Shown one piece after another: positions 6,851 to 15,047 of a DNA stretch of 30,394 bases (position 1 is its first letter; every line of letters starts with the position of its first letter). Source of the DNA: Chloroflexota bacterium (GTDB taxonomy: Bacteria; Chloroflexota; Dehalococcoidia; Dehalococcoidales; RBG-16-60-22); NCBI GenBank assembly GCA_016190585.1, contig JACPQH010000085.1, positions 1 to 30,394 of the forward strand. The letters are read 5' to 3'. The notes below the pieces were generated by a model. It was not told the origin of the DNA. It did no database searches and saw nothing but the letters and a program-made list of their open reading frames with translations. The position numbers and the translations under genes were made by a program.

Positions 6851-7375
6851 ATGAATCTTAACGCCTTGCGCAATATTAGCTGCGGGGTCTACGTGATAGG
6901 CTCCAGGAAAGATGACCGGTTCAACGCCCAGATAGCCAACACCGTTTTCCAGATTACCTCGGAGCCGCCGACCGTGGCGATAAGCATCAACCGGAAAAAC
7001 CTTACTCACGAATTCATTACCGCCAGCAAGACTTTTACCGCTTCCATGTGCTGCGAGGACACCCCCCTGCCCTTCATCGGCCACCTGGGATTCAAGTCCG
7101 GCCGGGATATAAACAAGCTCGAGGGGCTAGAGTACACCGTCGGTGTGACCGGCGCCCCGGTCGTCACCCAGCACGCCGCGTCCTACCTGGAGACGCGGGT
7201 TGTCAGCCAGCTCGATGTCGGCACGCACACCATCTTTGTCGGCGAGATGGTAAACGCCGACGTGCTGAATGAAAAAAAGTGCATGACGTATGATTACTAC
7301 TTGAAGATAAAACGCGGCACGACGCCGGTCACCGCGCCAACCTATATCCGGGAGAAAAGGGAAGTCGGCGCCTGA
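6851..7375 (+). CDS. Flavin reductase-like domain protein (FMN-binding)
   Basis: The 174-residue protein begins MNLNALRNISCGVYVIGSRK and continues with the usual flavin reductase-like split-barrel features: NAQIANTVFQITSEPPTVAISINRKNLT, a THEFI helix and an HTIFVGEMVNADVL strand near the end. Family members bind FMN and reduce it with NAD(P)H or pass electrons to partner proteins such as rubredoxin or diiron enzymes in anaerobes. ATG 6851 follows GGAGGTG and gives the family length; an upstream in-frame extension overlaps the promoter. The short SHOCT gene follows after 42 bases. Confidence 0.85.
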   Translation: MNLNALRNISCGVYVIGSRKDDRFNAQIANTVFQITSEPPTVAISINRKNLTHEFITASKTFTASMCCEDTPLPFIGHLGFKSGRDINKLEGLEYTVGVTGAPVVTQHAASYLETRVVSQLDVGTHTIFVGEMVNADVLNEKKCMTYDYYLKIKRGTTPVTAPTYIREKREVGA

Positions 7376-7417
7376 GACTGGCCTCGGCTTGGCGCAGCGC
7401 TTGGCAGCGGAGGCAGC

Positions 7418-7639
7418 ATGTGGTACTTCGACGGGTTCGGCTGGTGGATGGTGTTAGGGGCTATCTGGATGATAATTTTCTGGGGGGCGATAATCGGCCT
7501 GGTCATCTGGGCGGTCACCCGGCTGACGCGGCGGTCCGATGCCGCCGGCAGGAGTCCCATCGACATCGCCCGTGAGCGCTACGCGAAGGGTGAGCTAACC
7601 AGGGAGCAGTTCGAGGAGATCAAGAGAGACCTGTCCTGA
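7418..7639 (+). CDS. SHOCT-domain small membrane protein
   Basis: The 73-residue protein has one strongly hydrophobic, Trp-rich segment (about residues 8-34) and a C-terminal SHOCT motif: DIARERYAKGELTREQFEEI. SHOCT is a short helical module found at the ends of many bacterial membrane proteins, probably for oligomerisation. ATG 7418 follows GCGGAGG. Function is unknown; it is between the flavin reductase and glucan phosphorylase genes on the same strand. Confidence 0.85.
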   Translation: MWYFDGFGWWMVLGAIWMIIFWGAIIGLVIWAVTRLTRRSDAAGRSPIDIARERYAKGELTREQFEEIKRDLS

Positions 7640-7682
7640 GCCCGGTAAGCGGGCCGGCGCCGGCGGGGTTAGAGGCTAACAT

Positions 7683-10196
7683 TTGCGCGGCTTTTTAACG
7701 AGACCGTTACCAGAGGACCTGGACGCGCTGGCCGAGCTGGCCCTCGACCTGCGCTGGACGTGGAGCCACGAGGCGGACCAGCTCTGGAAGGCGGTCAACC
7801 CGGAGGTCTGGCAGCAGACGCAAAATCCGTGGGCGATGCTTCAGAGCGTCCCGCGGCTCGAACTGGAGAGGCTGGCCGGGGACGGGCGGTTCATGGCCGA
7901 GCTGGGGCGCCTCATCAAGGCCCGCCAGGACTACGTCGAGCGCCCCGGCTGGTTCCGGGAGCATTACCCGGAAGGCACCCTCCAGCCGGTGGCCTATTTC
8001 AGCATGGAGTACGGGCTCGGAGAAGGCTTGCCCCTTTACGCCGGCGGGCTGGGCGTCCTGGCCGGGGACTATCTCAAGACAGCGAGCGACCTGCACGTGC
8101 CCATGGTCGGCCTGGGCATACTCTACCAGCAGGGCTACTTCCGCCAGATACTGGAGCACAGCGGCTGGCAGCTTGAAGCCTACCCGTACAACGTGCCGAC
8201 CAGCCTGCCGATAAGCCCGGTGATCGATGACGCCGGCGGGTGGCTGCGCATTCCCCTGGAGCTGCCGGGGCAGAAGCTCTGGCTGCGCGTCTGGCAGGCC
8301 CGTATCGGGAGCGTGGCGCTCTACCTGCTAGACAGCAACGACCCGCTCAACAGCCCGGCCAACCGGGGCATCACCAGCAAGCTGTATGACGACCGGGCCG
8401 AGATAAGATTGATGCAGGAGATGGTGCTGGGTATCGGCGGCTGGCGCGTCATCCGGGCCCTCAACATCCCGGTGGAGGTCTGCCACCTCAACGAAGGGCA
8501 CACCGCTTTCGTGGTCCTGGAACGTGCCCGGGAGTTCATGCTGCAGACCGGGGAGTCTTTCCCCGTGGCCGTGTGCGCCGTCCGCGCCGGCAACGCCTTT
8601 ACGACGCACACGCCGGTGGCCGCCGGTTTCGATGTCTTCCCGCCTGACCTGCTGCGCCGCTATCTGCAAAAGTACCTGGGCCAGGCCGGCATTCCTCTCC
8701 GGGAGGTGCTGGCGCTGGGCCGCACCAATCCGGAGGACGAGCAGGAGCCGTTCAATATGGCCTACCTGGCCATGCGCGGCAGTCTCCATGCCAACGGGGT
8801 CAGCCGGCTGCACGGGGAGGTCAGCCGCCGGCTGTTCCAGCCCCTGTTTCCCCGCTGGCCCGAGGACGAGGTGCCGATAAGCCACGTTACCAACGGCGTT
8901 CACGTCGGCTCGTGGGACTCCGCGGCCGCGGACGAGCTGTGGACCAATGCCTGCGGGAAGGAGCGCTGGCTGCACGCCCTCGAGACGGTGGCCGAGGCCA
9001 TCGAGCGGATATCCGACGCTGACCTGTGGAGCTTCCGCACCCGCCAGTCCCAGGCCCTCGTCGAGTACATCAGGCAGCGGCTGGCCCTCCAGCTTGAGCA
9101 GCAGGGCGCCGGCGAGGAGGAGATTGACGAGTCGGCGCGCGTTCTGGACGCCAATGTCCTTATCGTCGGCTTCGCCCGGCGTTTCACCGCTTACAAGAGG
9201 CCCGACCTCCTGCTGACCGACCTGCGCCGCCTCAAGGCGCTGATAACCAACCCGAACCGGCCGGTGCAGGTCGTGGCCGCTGGCAAGGCGCACCCGGAGG
9301 ACGAGGAAGGCAAGCGGCTGGTACAGCAGTTCGTTTGCTTTAGCCATGACCCGGAGGTGCGCGGCCGGGTCGTTTACTTGCAGGACTACGATATCGCCAT
9401 GGCGCAGCGCCTGATGCAGGGCGTGGACCTCTGGCTGAACACGCCGCGGCGCCCCTGGGAGGCCTGCGGGACCAGCGGGATGAAGGTGCTGGTGAACGGC
9501 GGCCTGAACTTCTCGGAGCTGGACGGCTGGTGGGCCGAGGCCCACCAGCCGGATGTCGGCTGGGCGCTGGGCGACGGCAAGGAGCACCCCGAGCCGGGCT
9601 GGGACCTGGTCGAGGCGCAGCGCCTGTATGAGCTGCTCGAAGAAGAGATTGTCCCCACGTTTTACCGCCAGGACGAGCGCGGTATCCCCCGGGACTGGGT
9701 GCGGCGGATGCGGGCGAGCATGTCCCGGCTTACCGCGGACTTCAGCACCAACCGGATGCTGCGCGAGTATACCGAAGGGATCTACATCCCGGCGGCGGCC
9801 CGTTTCCGCAAGCGCCTTGCCGGCGGAGCCCGTCTGGCCCATGACGTGTACGCGTTCAAGGTAAAGCTGGAGCGCTACTGGCGCCACGTGCGTTTCGGGG
9901 AGGTCAGGGCCAGCGACGCCGACAGCCGCATCCATTTCGAGGCCGCGGTCTATTTGGGGGAGCTGGACCCGGCATCGGTCGCCGTGGAAATCTACGCCGA
10001 TGCTGCCGGTCTTTACGGCCGCGAGCGGATTCCCATGGCGCGCGGCGACCGGCTTGAAGGGGCGTTAAACGGTTACACCTACCGGGGAGAGATACTTTCG
10101 GGACGACGGCTGGCGGACTATACCGTCAGGGTGATCCCGGCCCACGCCGAGGCATTCGTTCCGCTTGAGGCCAACCGCATCACCTGGCAAAAGTGA
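7683..10196 (+). CDS. glgP: Alpha-glucan (glycogen/maltodextrin) phosphorylase, GT35, short GlgP type
   Basis: The 837-residue protein matches the TIGR02094 type of alpha-glucan phosphorylase, which releases glucose 1-phosphate from alpha-1,4-glucans with a pyridoxal-phosphate cofactor. Diagnostic stretches are VAYFSMEYGLGEGLPLYAGG and LAGDYLKTASDL near the start, VCHLNEGHTAF, TTHTPVAAGFDVF, ISHVTNGVHVGSW, FARRFTAYKRPDL, and PRRPWEACGTSGMK; the last Lys is the expected pyridoxal-phosphate attachment site. The N-terminal DUF3417-like segment LDALAELALDLRWTWSHEADQLW is present. The start is TTG 7683 after GAGG; no better start is near. It is complete and convergent with the response regulator gene. 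A cytoplasmic glycogen-use role is likely. Confidence 0.93.
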   Translation: MRGFLTRPLPEDLDALAELALDLRWTWSHEADQLWKAVNPEVWQQTQNPWAMLQSVPRLELERLAGDGRFMAELGRLIKARQDYVERPGWFREHYPEGTLQPVAYFSMEYGLGEGLPLYAGGLGVLAGDYLKTASDLHVPMVGLGILYQQGYFRQILEHSGWQLEAYPYNVPTSLPISPVIDDAGGWLRIPLELPGQKLWLRVWQARIGSVALYLLDSNDPLNSPANRGITSKLYDDRAEIRLMQEMVLGIGGWRVIRALNIPVEVCHLNEGHTAFVVLERAREFMLQTGESFPVAVCAVRAGNAFTTHTPVAAGFDVFPPDLLRRYLQKYLGQAGIPLREVLALGRTNPEDEQEPFNMAYLAMRGSLHANGVSRLHGEVSRRLFQPLFPRWPEDEVPISHVTNGVHVGSWDSAAADELWTNACGKERWLHALETVAEAIERISDADLWSFRTRQSQALVEYIRQRLALQLEQQGAGEEEIDESARVLDANVLIVGFARRFTAYKRPDLLLTDLRRLKALITNPNRPVQVVAAGKAHPEDEEGKRLVQQFVCFSHDPEVRGRVVYLQDYDIAMAQRLMQGVDLWLNTPRRPWEACGTSGMKVLVNGGLNFSELDGWWAEAHQPDVGWALGDGKEHPEPGWDLVEAQRLYELLEEEIVPTFYRQDERGIPRDWVRRMRASMSRLTADFSTNRMLREYTEGIYIPAAARFRKRLAGGARLAHDVYAFKVKLERYWRHVRFGEVRASDADSRIHFEAAVYLGELDPASVAVEIYADAAGLYGRERIPMARGDRLEGALNGYTYRGEILSGRRLADYTVRVIPAHAEAFVPLEANRITWQK

Positions 10197-10228
10197 GAAG
10201 GCGGGCTTCAGCTTAAGGGCGGCGGCGC

Positions 10229-10660
10229 TTAAACCAGGGAAATGATGGCGTTCAGGATGCTCTGCACGCCCTCGGTCTTGGGGGCGAAGGCCACCGACTT
10301 CAGGAGATAGCTCTGAGCGCCGTCCCGGCAGCACGTCAGGATGTCCTCCGGCTGGTCGGACACGGTGAGCACCACTACCGGCGTGTTTCTCAGGCGCGCC
10401 TCGCTCCTTGTCTTCTCCAGGGCCTCGCTGCCGGAAAGCTTGGGCAGCCTGAGGTCCAGCAGGATGATGTCCGGCTTCGGGAAATCCGTTTCCGAAGCGT
10501 ACTTTTCCCGGTTGAAAAGGAAATCAACGGCTTCCTCTCCGTCCCTCACCCAGAACAGCCGGTTCTTTAGCGGCCCCTCTTCCAGGCCGCGCTGGATAAG
10601 CAGGGCATGTTCTTCGGTATCTTCTACCAGCAGGATATTGATTTCTTTCGGCTCGGACAT
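10229..10660 (-). CDS. Single-domain response regulator (Rcp1-like)
   Basis: The 143-residue protein is a lone receiver domain: acidic pocket ED near residue 13-14, phospho-acceptor Asp69 in PDIILLDLRLPK, switch Thr in VVVLTVSD, and the conserved Lys in SYLLKSV. The expanded loop between beta-2 and alpha-3 (FLFNREKYASE) is typical of Rcp1-type receivers paired with phytochrome-like or PAS kinases. There is no output domain, so it probably relays phosphate. It is the last of three minus-strand genes with gaps of one to three bases, so co-transcription with the kinase at 11040-13028 is very likely. Confidence 0.9.
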   Translation of the reverse strand: MSEPKEINILLVEDTEEHALLIQRGLEEGPLKNRLFWVRDGEEAVDFLFNREKYASETDFPKPDIILLDLRLPKLSGSEALEKTRSEARLRNTPVVVLTVSDQPEDILTCCRDGAQSYLLKSVAFAPKTEGVQSILNAIISLV

Positions 10661-10661
10661 C

Positions 10662-11036
10662 TTACCTCCTTAAAACGCCATTGATGCGTTGGCTGAGGTC
10701 CGTAGGGGAGATGGGTTTCTTGAGGAAGCCGGAGGCGCCGGCCTTGATCGCGCTGACTACTATTTCCGGGAAGCCCGGATCATCCGGAATCATGACGATG
10801 ACGCTGGGGGAGACGGCGCGCTCCCGTATCTCGCGCAGCACGGAAAAGTCATTCTCCTCGGCGATATTAATATCTACCAGGGAGATATCAGGTCGCAGCG
10901 CCAGACATTTATCCAGGCACTCGCGGGCGTCCCGGGCGGTGGCGACCACGCTCAGTTTCAGCGACTCCAGGTGGCTCTTAAACATCGTCCGTAAAAATAG
11001 CGAGTTATCCGCAACCAGTACCTTCGAACCTTCCAT
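10662..11036 (-). CDS. Single-domain response regulator (CheY-like)
   Basis: The 124-residue protein is a receiver: MEGSKVLVADNSLFLR start, phospho-acceptor Asp55 in PDISLVDINIAE, and the Lys in SGFLKKPISPTDL. The usual acidic pair is reduced to AD-N at residues 9-11, so metal binding may be weaker. It has no output domain. It is sandwiched between the kinase gene (three bases upstream) and a second lone receiver, an arrangement that suggests a phosphorelay with two alternative acceptors. Confidence 0.9.
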   Translation of the reverse strand: MEGSKVLVADNSLFLRTMFKSHLESLKLSVVATARDARECLDKCLALRPDISLVDINIAEENDFSVLREIRERAVSPSVIVMIPDDPGFPEIVVSAIKAGASGFLKKPISPTDLSQRINGVLRR

Positions 11037-11039
11037 AAC

Positions 11040-13028
11040 CTACTCCTTCCTTTCAGCCTGCGGCAGGGTGAAGCAGACCGAGGTGCCCCGGCCCGCCTCG
11101 CTCTCGATCCAGACCCGGCCGGAGTGCGCCTCGACAATCTTTTTAACGATGTCCAGTCCCAGACCGGCGCCCTGGCTTTCCCTTGAGCCCCGGTAGAAGG
11201 GCTCGAAGACCCGGTCGACCTGGCCGGGTGCGACGCCGGCGCCGTTATCCCGCACGAAAAAGACGTGCTCGCCGTCCGACTGCCGGTGCCCGATCTCGAT
11301 GGTCAGCGGCCGGCTGGGGTCGCGGTACTGCACGCTGTTCTGAATTAGGTTGTTAAATACCTGCACCATGGCCGTCCGGTCCACGAAGAGCGCCGGGAAC
11401 CCCTCGGCTAGTGAGATGCGCGCGCCGGCGGGACCAGTTTGCCCGGCGACCTCGGCCCGGGATTCCTCGATGATGTCTTTCAGGGGTACGGCCTCGGCTG
11501 ACCTGGTGATGCGCCCGGCGCGCCCGTACTCCAGGATCTTGTTGAGAAGCGCCTGCATCTTCGCGACGCCGGTCTCGATCAGCCGGGCGTCTTCCTCCAC
11601 CCGCGGCATATTGTACTTGCTCAGGTCGGCGCGGAGCATGCCCGTGAAGCCCTGGATGGTGACCAGCGGCGCCCGTAGGTCATGGGCGGCGGTATAGGCG
11701 AACGTCTCAAGCTCGCGGACGGTCTGCTGCAAGGCTTTTTCCGCCTTCTTGCGCCGGGATATATCCATGAAATTGCCCAGGGCGGCCGGCCGGCCGTAGT
11801 ACCTGATGGGCGTGATGGTCTCCATCGCCCATATCTCCGCACCGTTCTTGTGTATAATCCTGAACTCGTACGGCTGGGAACGGTCGCCCTTCAGCATGGC
11901 TACAGCGTTCTCCCTTACCGACGCCCGGTCGTCCGGGTTGACGATGGACAGGGATCTCATTTGCGCCAGTTCTTCGAAAGAGTAACCCGTATTTGCCTGG
12001 AACCTGGGATTGGCGAAGCAAAACTTGCCGTCTTGTACCACGTAAATGCCGATGGCCGAGTTGTTGGCCAGGGTCTGGTACATATCTTCCGCCTGTTTCC
12101 GCTCGGTGATGTCTTTCAGAAAGCAGACGACGGCCGGCTTGGCTAGCCAGCTCACCGCGGCCGCGCTGGCGTCGGCCCATTTGATGTCGCCGCTCCTGGT
12201 GCGTATCCGGAAGATTAGGGAATCAGCGGCCCCGTCTCCGGCCAGTACCCGGCGGTGACAGCGGTTTACCATGTCCCTGTCATCGGGGTGCACGATATCC
12301 AGGAAATGCAGGTTGTACAGTTCGTTAGGGGTGTAGCCGGACTGCTGGCAGGCACTTTGGTTGACTAAATGCAGCCGGCCATCCTGTATGATGCAGAAGG
12401 CTACGTTGGCGTTATCGACGACAGTCCGGTACTTGATCTCGGAGGTCCGGGCCTCGCTCTCGGCCTTCCGCCGCAACTGCACTTCGTTAAGGAGGTTGCT
12501 GGTGCGGTGCTTTACCTTCTCCTCAAGCTCGATGTTGAGGTCGGCCAGGTCCCGCCGGGTCTTTTCCAGTTCGGCGTTGCGCGTTAGAAGGGAGTCGTAG
12601 GTAGACAGGAGCAGGTTCAGTATCTGAACGCGGTCCGAGGCAATGAGGTGTTTCTGCCCGCCAAAGCTTATCTCGATTCCCGGCCCGGACGGCTCCTCTT
12701 CGGCGAGACACGTGTTTGCCAGGAGACACCCGACGCGGTGCAGTAAATACTCGCTCTGCCAGGGCCTGGTGATGAGGTTGTCGGCGCCGCACTGCAGCCC
12801 CCGGACGATATCCAGCGCCTCTTCCAGGCCGGTAAGGAGAACAACCGGGATGTTTTTAGTGCTGGGGTCTGACTTTATCGCCCGGCACAGCTCGAAACCA
12901 TCGGTATCCGGCAGGACGATATCGCTGATGACCAGGTCGGGGGCCTGTTTCGCCATGATGTCCCAGGCTTCCCGGGCGCTGCCGGCTGCGGTGACCCCGT
13001 AGCCGTCCTGCTCGAGAACATGTCTCAA
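11040..13028 (-). CDS. Hybrid sensor histidine kinase: truncated receiver-PAS-PAS-HisKA-HATPase
   Basis: In order the 662-residue protein has a receiver (phospho-acceptor Asp36 in DLVISDIVLPDTDG), a coiled segment (residues about 140-190), two PAS domains (about 195-315 and 316-435, each ending in a DITERK/DISRRK PAC signature), a HisKA box with FAYTAAHDLRAPL (the phosphorylated His), and a HATPase with NNLIQNSVQY, DNGAGVAP and GLGLDIVKKIV. It lacks a transmembrane segment and should be cytosolic. The start is TTG 13028 directly after an in-frame TAG, and the receiver lacks its first strand and acidic pair (about 20 residues). Possible causes are a true truncation or a sequence error upstream. 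It heads an operon with two receivers. Confidence 0.85.
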   Translation of the reverse strand: MRHVLEQDGYGVTAAGSAREAWDIMAKQAPDLVISDIVLPDTDGFELCRAIKSDPSTKNIPVVLLTGLEEALDIVRGLQCGADNLITRPWQSEYLLHRVGCLLANTCLAEEEPSGPGIEISFGGQKHLIASDRVQILNLLLSTYDSLLTRNAELEKTRRDLADLNIELEEKVKHRTSNLLNEVQLRRKAESEARTSEIKYRTVVDNANVAFCIIQDGRLHLVNQSACQQSGYTPNELYNLHFLDIVHPDDRDMVNRCHRRVLAGDGAADSLIFRIRTRSGDIKWADASAAAVSWLAKPAVVCFLKDITERKQAEDMYQTLANNSAIGIYVVQDGKFCFANPRFQANTGYSFEELAQMRSLSIVNPDDRASVRENAVAMLKGDRSQPYEFRIIHKNGAEIWAMETITPIRYYGRPAALGNFMDISRRKKAEKALQQTVRELETFAYTAAHDLRAPLVTIQGFTGMLRADLSKYNMPRVEEDARLIETGVAKMQALLNKILEYGRAGRITRSAEAVPLKDIIEESRAEVAGQTGPAGARISLAEGFPALFVDRTAMVQVFNNLIQNSVQYRDPSRPLTIEIGHRQSDGEHVFFVRDNGAGVAPGQVDRVFEPFYRGSRESQGAGLGLDIVKKIVEAHSGRVWIESEAGRGTSVCFTLPQAERKE

Positions 13029-13106
13029 CTATAATGCTCCAGGTCCGGCTGTTTTCGCGGTACGCCCTTAACCTAACCGCTGACGCATGCAGTATCCAAG
13101 CTGCTG

Positions 13107-13115
13107 TGCTATAAT
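13107..13115 (+). promoter_or_regulatory. Extended -10 promoter of the ketopantoate reductase-like gene
   Basis: TGCTATAAT is a full extended -10 element. The expected start point (about 13122-13124) falls on the GTG start codon at 13124, so the mRNA is probably leaderless. No good -35 is visible, as is usual for extended -10 promoters. Confidence 0.6.
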
Positions 13116-13123
13116 ACGGCATC

Positions 13124-14083
13124 GTGCGGACAGTTATCTACGGCGCCGGCGGCATCGGTAGCGTGGTCGGAGGGTATCTGAAGCTTGCCGGGCAGGATGT
13201 GATTCTTGTGGGACGCCCCGGCCATGTCAGGGCCATCAACGACCGCGGGCTGCGTATCATAAGCCCGTCAGGCACCCGCCTGGTGCGTTTGAACGCAGTA
13301 ACCGGAGCGGATGAGCTTGAATTCCGGGATGGTGACGTCAGTTTCCTGTGCGTTAAAGGCCAGGACACGGAGCGGGCGCTCGACCAGATGGCGCCGGCCG
13401 GGAGTAACGTGCCCGTATTCTGTTTTCAAAACGGGGTCCGGAACGAGGCTCTTGCCGCCCGCTTCGTAAAAGATGTTTACGGGGTCATGGTGGACATGTG
13501 GGTGGAATACCTGGTAGACGGCGAGGTAACGGTACGGGCCGACCCGCCGGGCCGTTTTGTCATCGGCAGGTATCCTTCAGGGACTGACCCGGTCATTGAG
13601 ACGGTAGCCGCCGGGCTCCGCTCGGCCGGGTTTTACGTCAAGGTGACGCCGGACGTTATGCCGTACAAATGGGGGAAGCTGATAGCCAACCTGGGCAACG
13701 CGGTTGACGCCGTCTGCAAGGCGAAACCCCAGGACGTGGCTTTTATTTATCACGCGGCGCGGCGGGAGGCCAGGGACATCCTGTCCGGTGCAGGCGTAAG
13801 CTTGGTATCCCTGAAAGACCTCGATAGGGAGTGGCCGGAGTCGGCGGCGCGTACCGTGTCCGGTGAAGGGCACGGCTCGACCTGGCAGAGCCTGGCGCGC
13901 CGGGGCGCCGCGGTTGAGACCGATTTTCTTAACGGAGAAATCGTCCGGCTAGCGCGGAGGCTGGGTCTGCCGGCCCCGGTCAATGAAGGGCTGCTCCGCC
14001 TCTGCGAGGAGATGGTCGCCAGGCGGGAGCCACCGGGCAAGTACACCGGCGACGAGCTGGCCGGGTTGCTCGGCCTCAAATAA
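13124..14083 (+). CDS. Ketopantoate reductase (PanE/ApbA) family protein
   Basis: The 319-residue protein opens with the NADP-binding Rossmann motif GAGGIGSVVGGYL and a following GRPGH typical of this family. FLCVKGQDTERAL, FQNGVRNEAL, YKWGKLIANLGNAV (catalytic Lys and Asn) and STWQSLARRG...DFLNGEI near the end complete the signature. Genuine PanE reduces 2-dehydropantoate in coenzyme A synthesis, but many relatives act on other 2-keto acids, so the substrate is uncertain. No coenzyme A or branched-chain amino acid gene is adjacent. The start is GTG 13124, probably leaderless. It converges on the DUF72 gene with eight bases between stops. Confidence 0.88.
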   Translation: MRTVIYGAGGIGSVVGGYLKLAGQDVILVGRPGHVRAINDRGLRIISPSGTRLVRLNAVTGADELEFRDGDVSFLCVKGQDTERALDQMAPAGSNVPVFCFQNGVRNEALAARFVKDVYGVMVDMWVEYLVDGEVTVRADPPGRFVIGRYPSGTDPVIETVAAGLRSAGFYVKVTPDVMPYKWGKLIANLGNAVDAVCKAKPQDVAFIYHAARREARDILSGAGVSLVSLKDLDREWPESAARTVSGEGHGSTWQSLARRGAAVETDFLNGEIVRLARRLGLPAPVNEGLLRLCEEMVARREPPGKYTGDELAGLLGLK

Positions 14084-14091
14084 ACGGCTGA

Positions 14092-14961
14092 TTATTCTTC
14101 GGGGATAATCTCGCCCATCAGCCGGGGAAGCTCCCGGAAAGGCAGCTGCAGCGCTCGCATCAGGTCCACGGCGTTCCGGGGCGCGCAGGCCTTCCAGTGA
14201 TTGTTAAAAAAAGCGAACAGCAGCTTCGTTTTTTGCGCGGCGGCGCTGACCCTGGCTGACAGCTCTTCTATCTCTCCGGCGGAGTAAAGGTAGGCATAGC
14301 GCGTCTCGACATTGCCCTTCCACCAGTTCTCTTTGTTCCGGCCGTGAAAACGGAAGTAGGCCATATCCGAGGTGACAGGGAGCTCCGGTGAAATCGAGGA
14401 GCCGAACTGCGGCTCATCTATCTGCACCCAGGCCGCGTTTCGCTCCCGCAGGAGCTCTGCCGTGGCCCTGTCATCGCTCCAGCTTTTGTGACGGAGCTCC
14501 ACCGCCAGGCGGTAATCGCCGAAGCATTTGATAACGGCCTGGAGAATCTGCCGGCCGTAGCCGTCGTTGACGCAGCTCGGGGGGAACTGGGCAAGCAGCG
14601 CGCCCAGCTTTCCCCGGCTTGCCAGCGGCTCGATGCCGCGCCGGAAAAGCTCGACATCATCGGCGCAGACGACCGCTTCCTCGCCGGTGGCCGCCTTGAA
14701 CATCCTGGGGTGAGTGAATTTCTGCCAGAGCTTTACCGTGAACAGGAAGCCATCGGGCGTCCGCCTGGCCCAGCTCTCCGCCAGGCGCGGCTCGGGCGGC
14801 CGGTAGAATGAGCTGTTGACCTCTACCGTCTTGAAGAACTGGCTGTAATAGGCCAGCTCGTCGAGCTTTTTAAGATTCGGGTAAAAATAGCCCTTCCAGG
14901 TACCCTCTCCGGTGGGATAAGACCAGCCCGAGGCGCCGATGTAGATGTTGCTTTCCACCAT
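14092..14961 (-). CDS. DUF72 (YecE-like) TIM-barrel protein
   Basis: The 289-residue protein has the family pattern: IYIGASGWSY start, W-K-G-x-F-YP, YYSQFFKTVEVNSSFYRPP, a TPDGFLFTVKLWQKFTH strand, LGALLAQFPPS, RLAVELRHKSW, a YFRFHGRN strand and FAFFNNHWKACAPRNA near the end. The role is unknown; a DNA-related or detoxifying role has been guessed for some members. ATG 14961 is chosen over a longer TTG start at 15006, which would lie in the promoter of the divergent SOS operon. An extended -10 (TGGTATGAT, 14979-14971) ends only 10 bases upstream, so the message is nearly leaderless. Confidence 0.87.
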   Translation of the reverse strand: MVESNIYIGASGWSYPTGEGTWKGYFYPNLKKLDELAYYSQFFKTVEVNSSFYRPPEPRLAESWARRTPDGFLFTVKLWQKFTHPRMFKAATGEEAVVCADDVELFRRGIEPLASRGKLGALLAQFPPSCVNDGYGRQILQAVIKCFGDYRLAVELRHKSWSDDRATAELLRERNAAWVQIDEPQFGSSISPELPVTSDMAYFRFHGRNKENWWKGNVETRYAYLYSAGEIEELSARVSAAAQKTKLLFAFFNNHWKACAPRNAVDLMRALQLPFRELPRLMGEIIPEE

Positions 14962-14970
14962 GCCGGCTAA

Positions 14971-14979
14971 ATCATACCA
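14971..14979 (-). promoter_or_regulatory. Extended -10 promoter of the DUF72 gene
   Basis: The minus strand reads TGGTATGAT, an extended -10 box, placing the transcript start within a few bases of ATG 14961. The divergent LexA site at 15008-15021 is about 30 bases behind it, so SOS control of this gene as well is possible. Confidence 0.45.
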
Positions 14980-14999
14980 GATTGACCTGGCTCCGGCTA

Positions 15000-15028
15000 T
15001 TGACAAAAGAACAGTTGTTCTATAGTAT
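15000..15028 (+). promoter_or_regulatory. SOS promoter with LexA box ahead of the imuB-dnaE2 cassette
   Basis: TTGACA (15000-15005) and TAGTAT (15023-15028, 17-base spacing; TATAGT at 15021 is an alternative) flank AGAACAGTTGTTCT (15008-15021). This is a perfect 6-bp inverted repeat with a two-base centre and matches the Gram-positive/mycobacterial LexA operator type (GAACNNNNGTTC). It sits entirely between the -35 and -10, so bound LexA would block transcription. Its position, 20-odd bases before imuB, fits damage-inducible control. Confidence 0.85.
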
Positions 15029-15047
15029 GGGATTGCCGAGGTAATTT

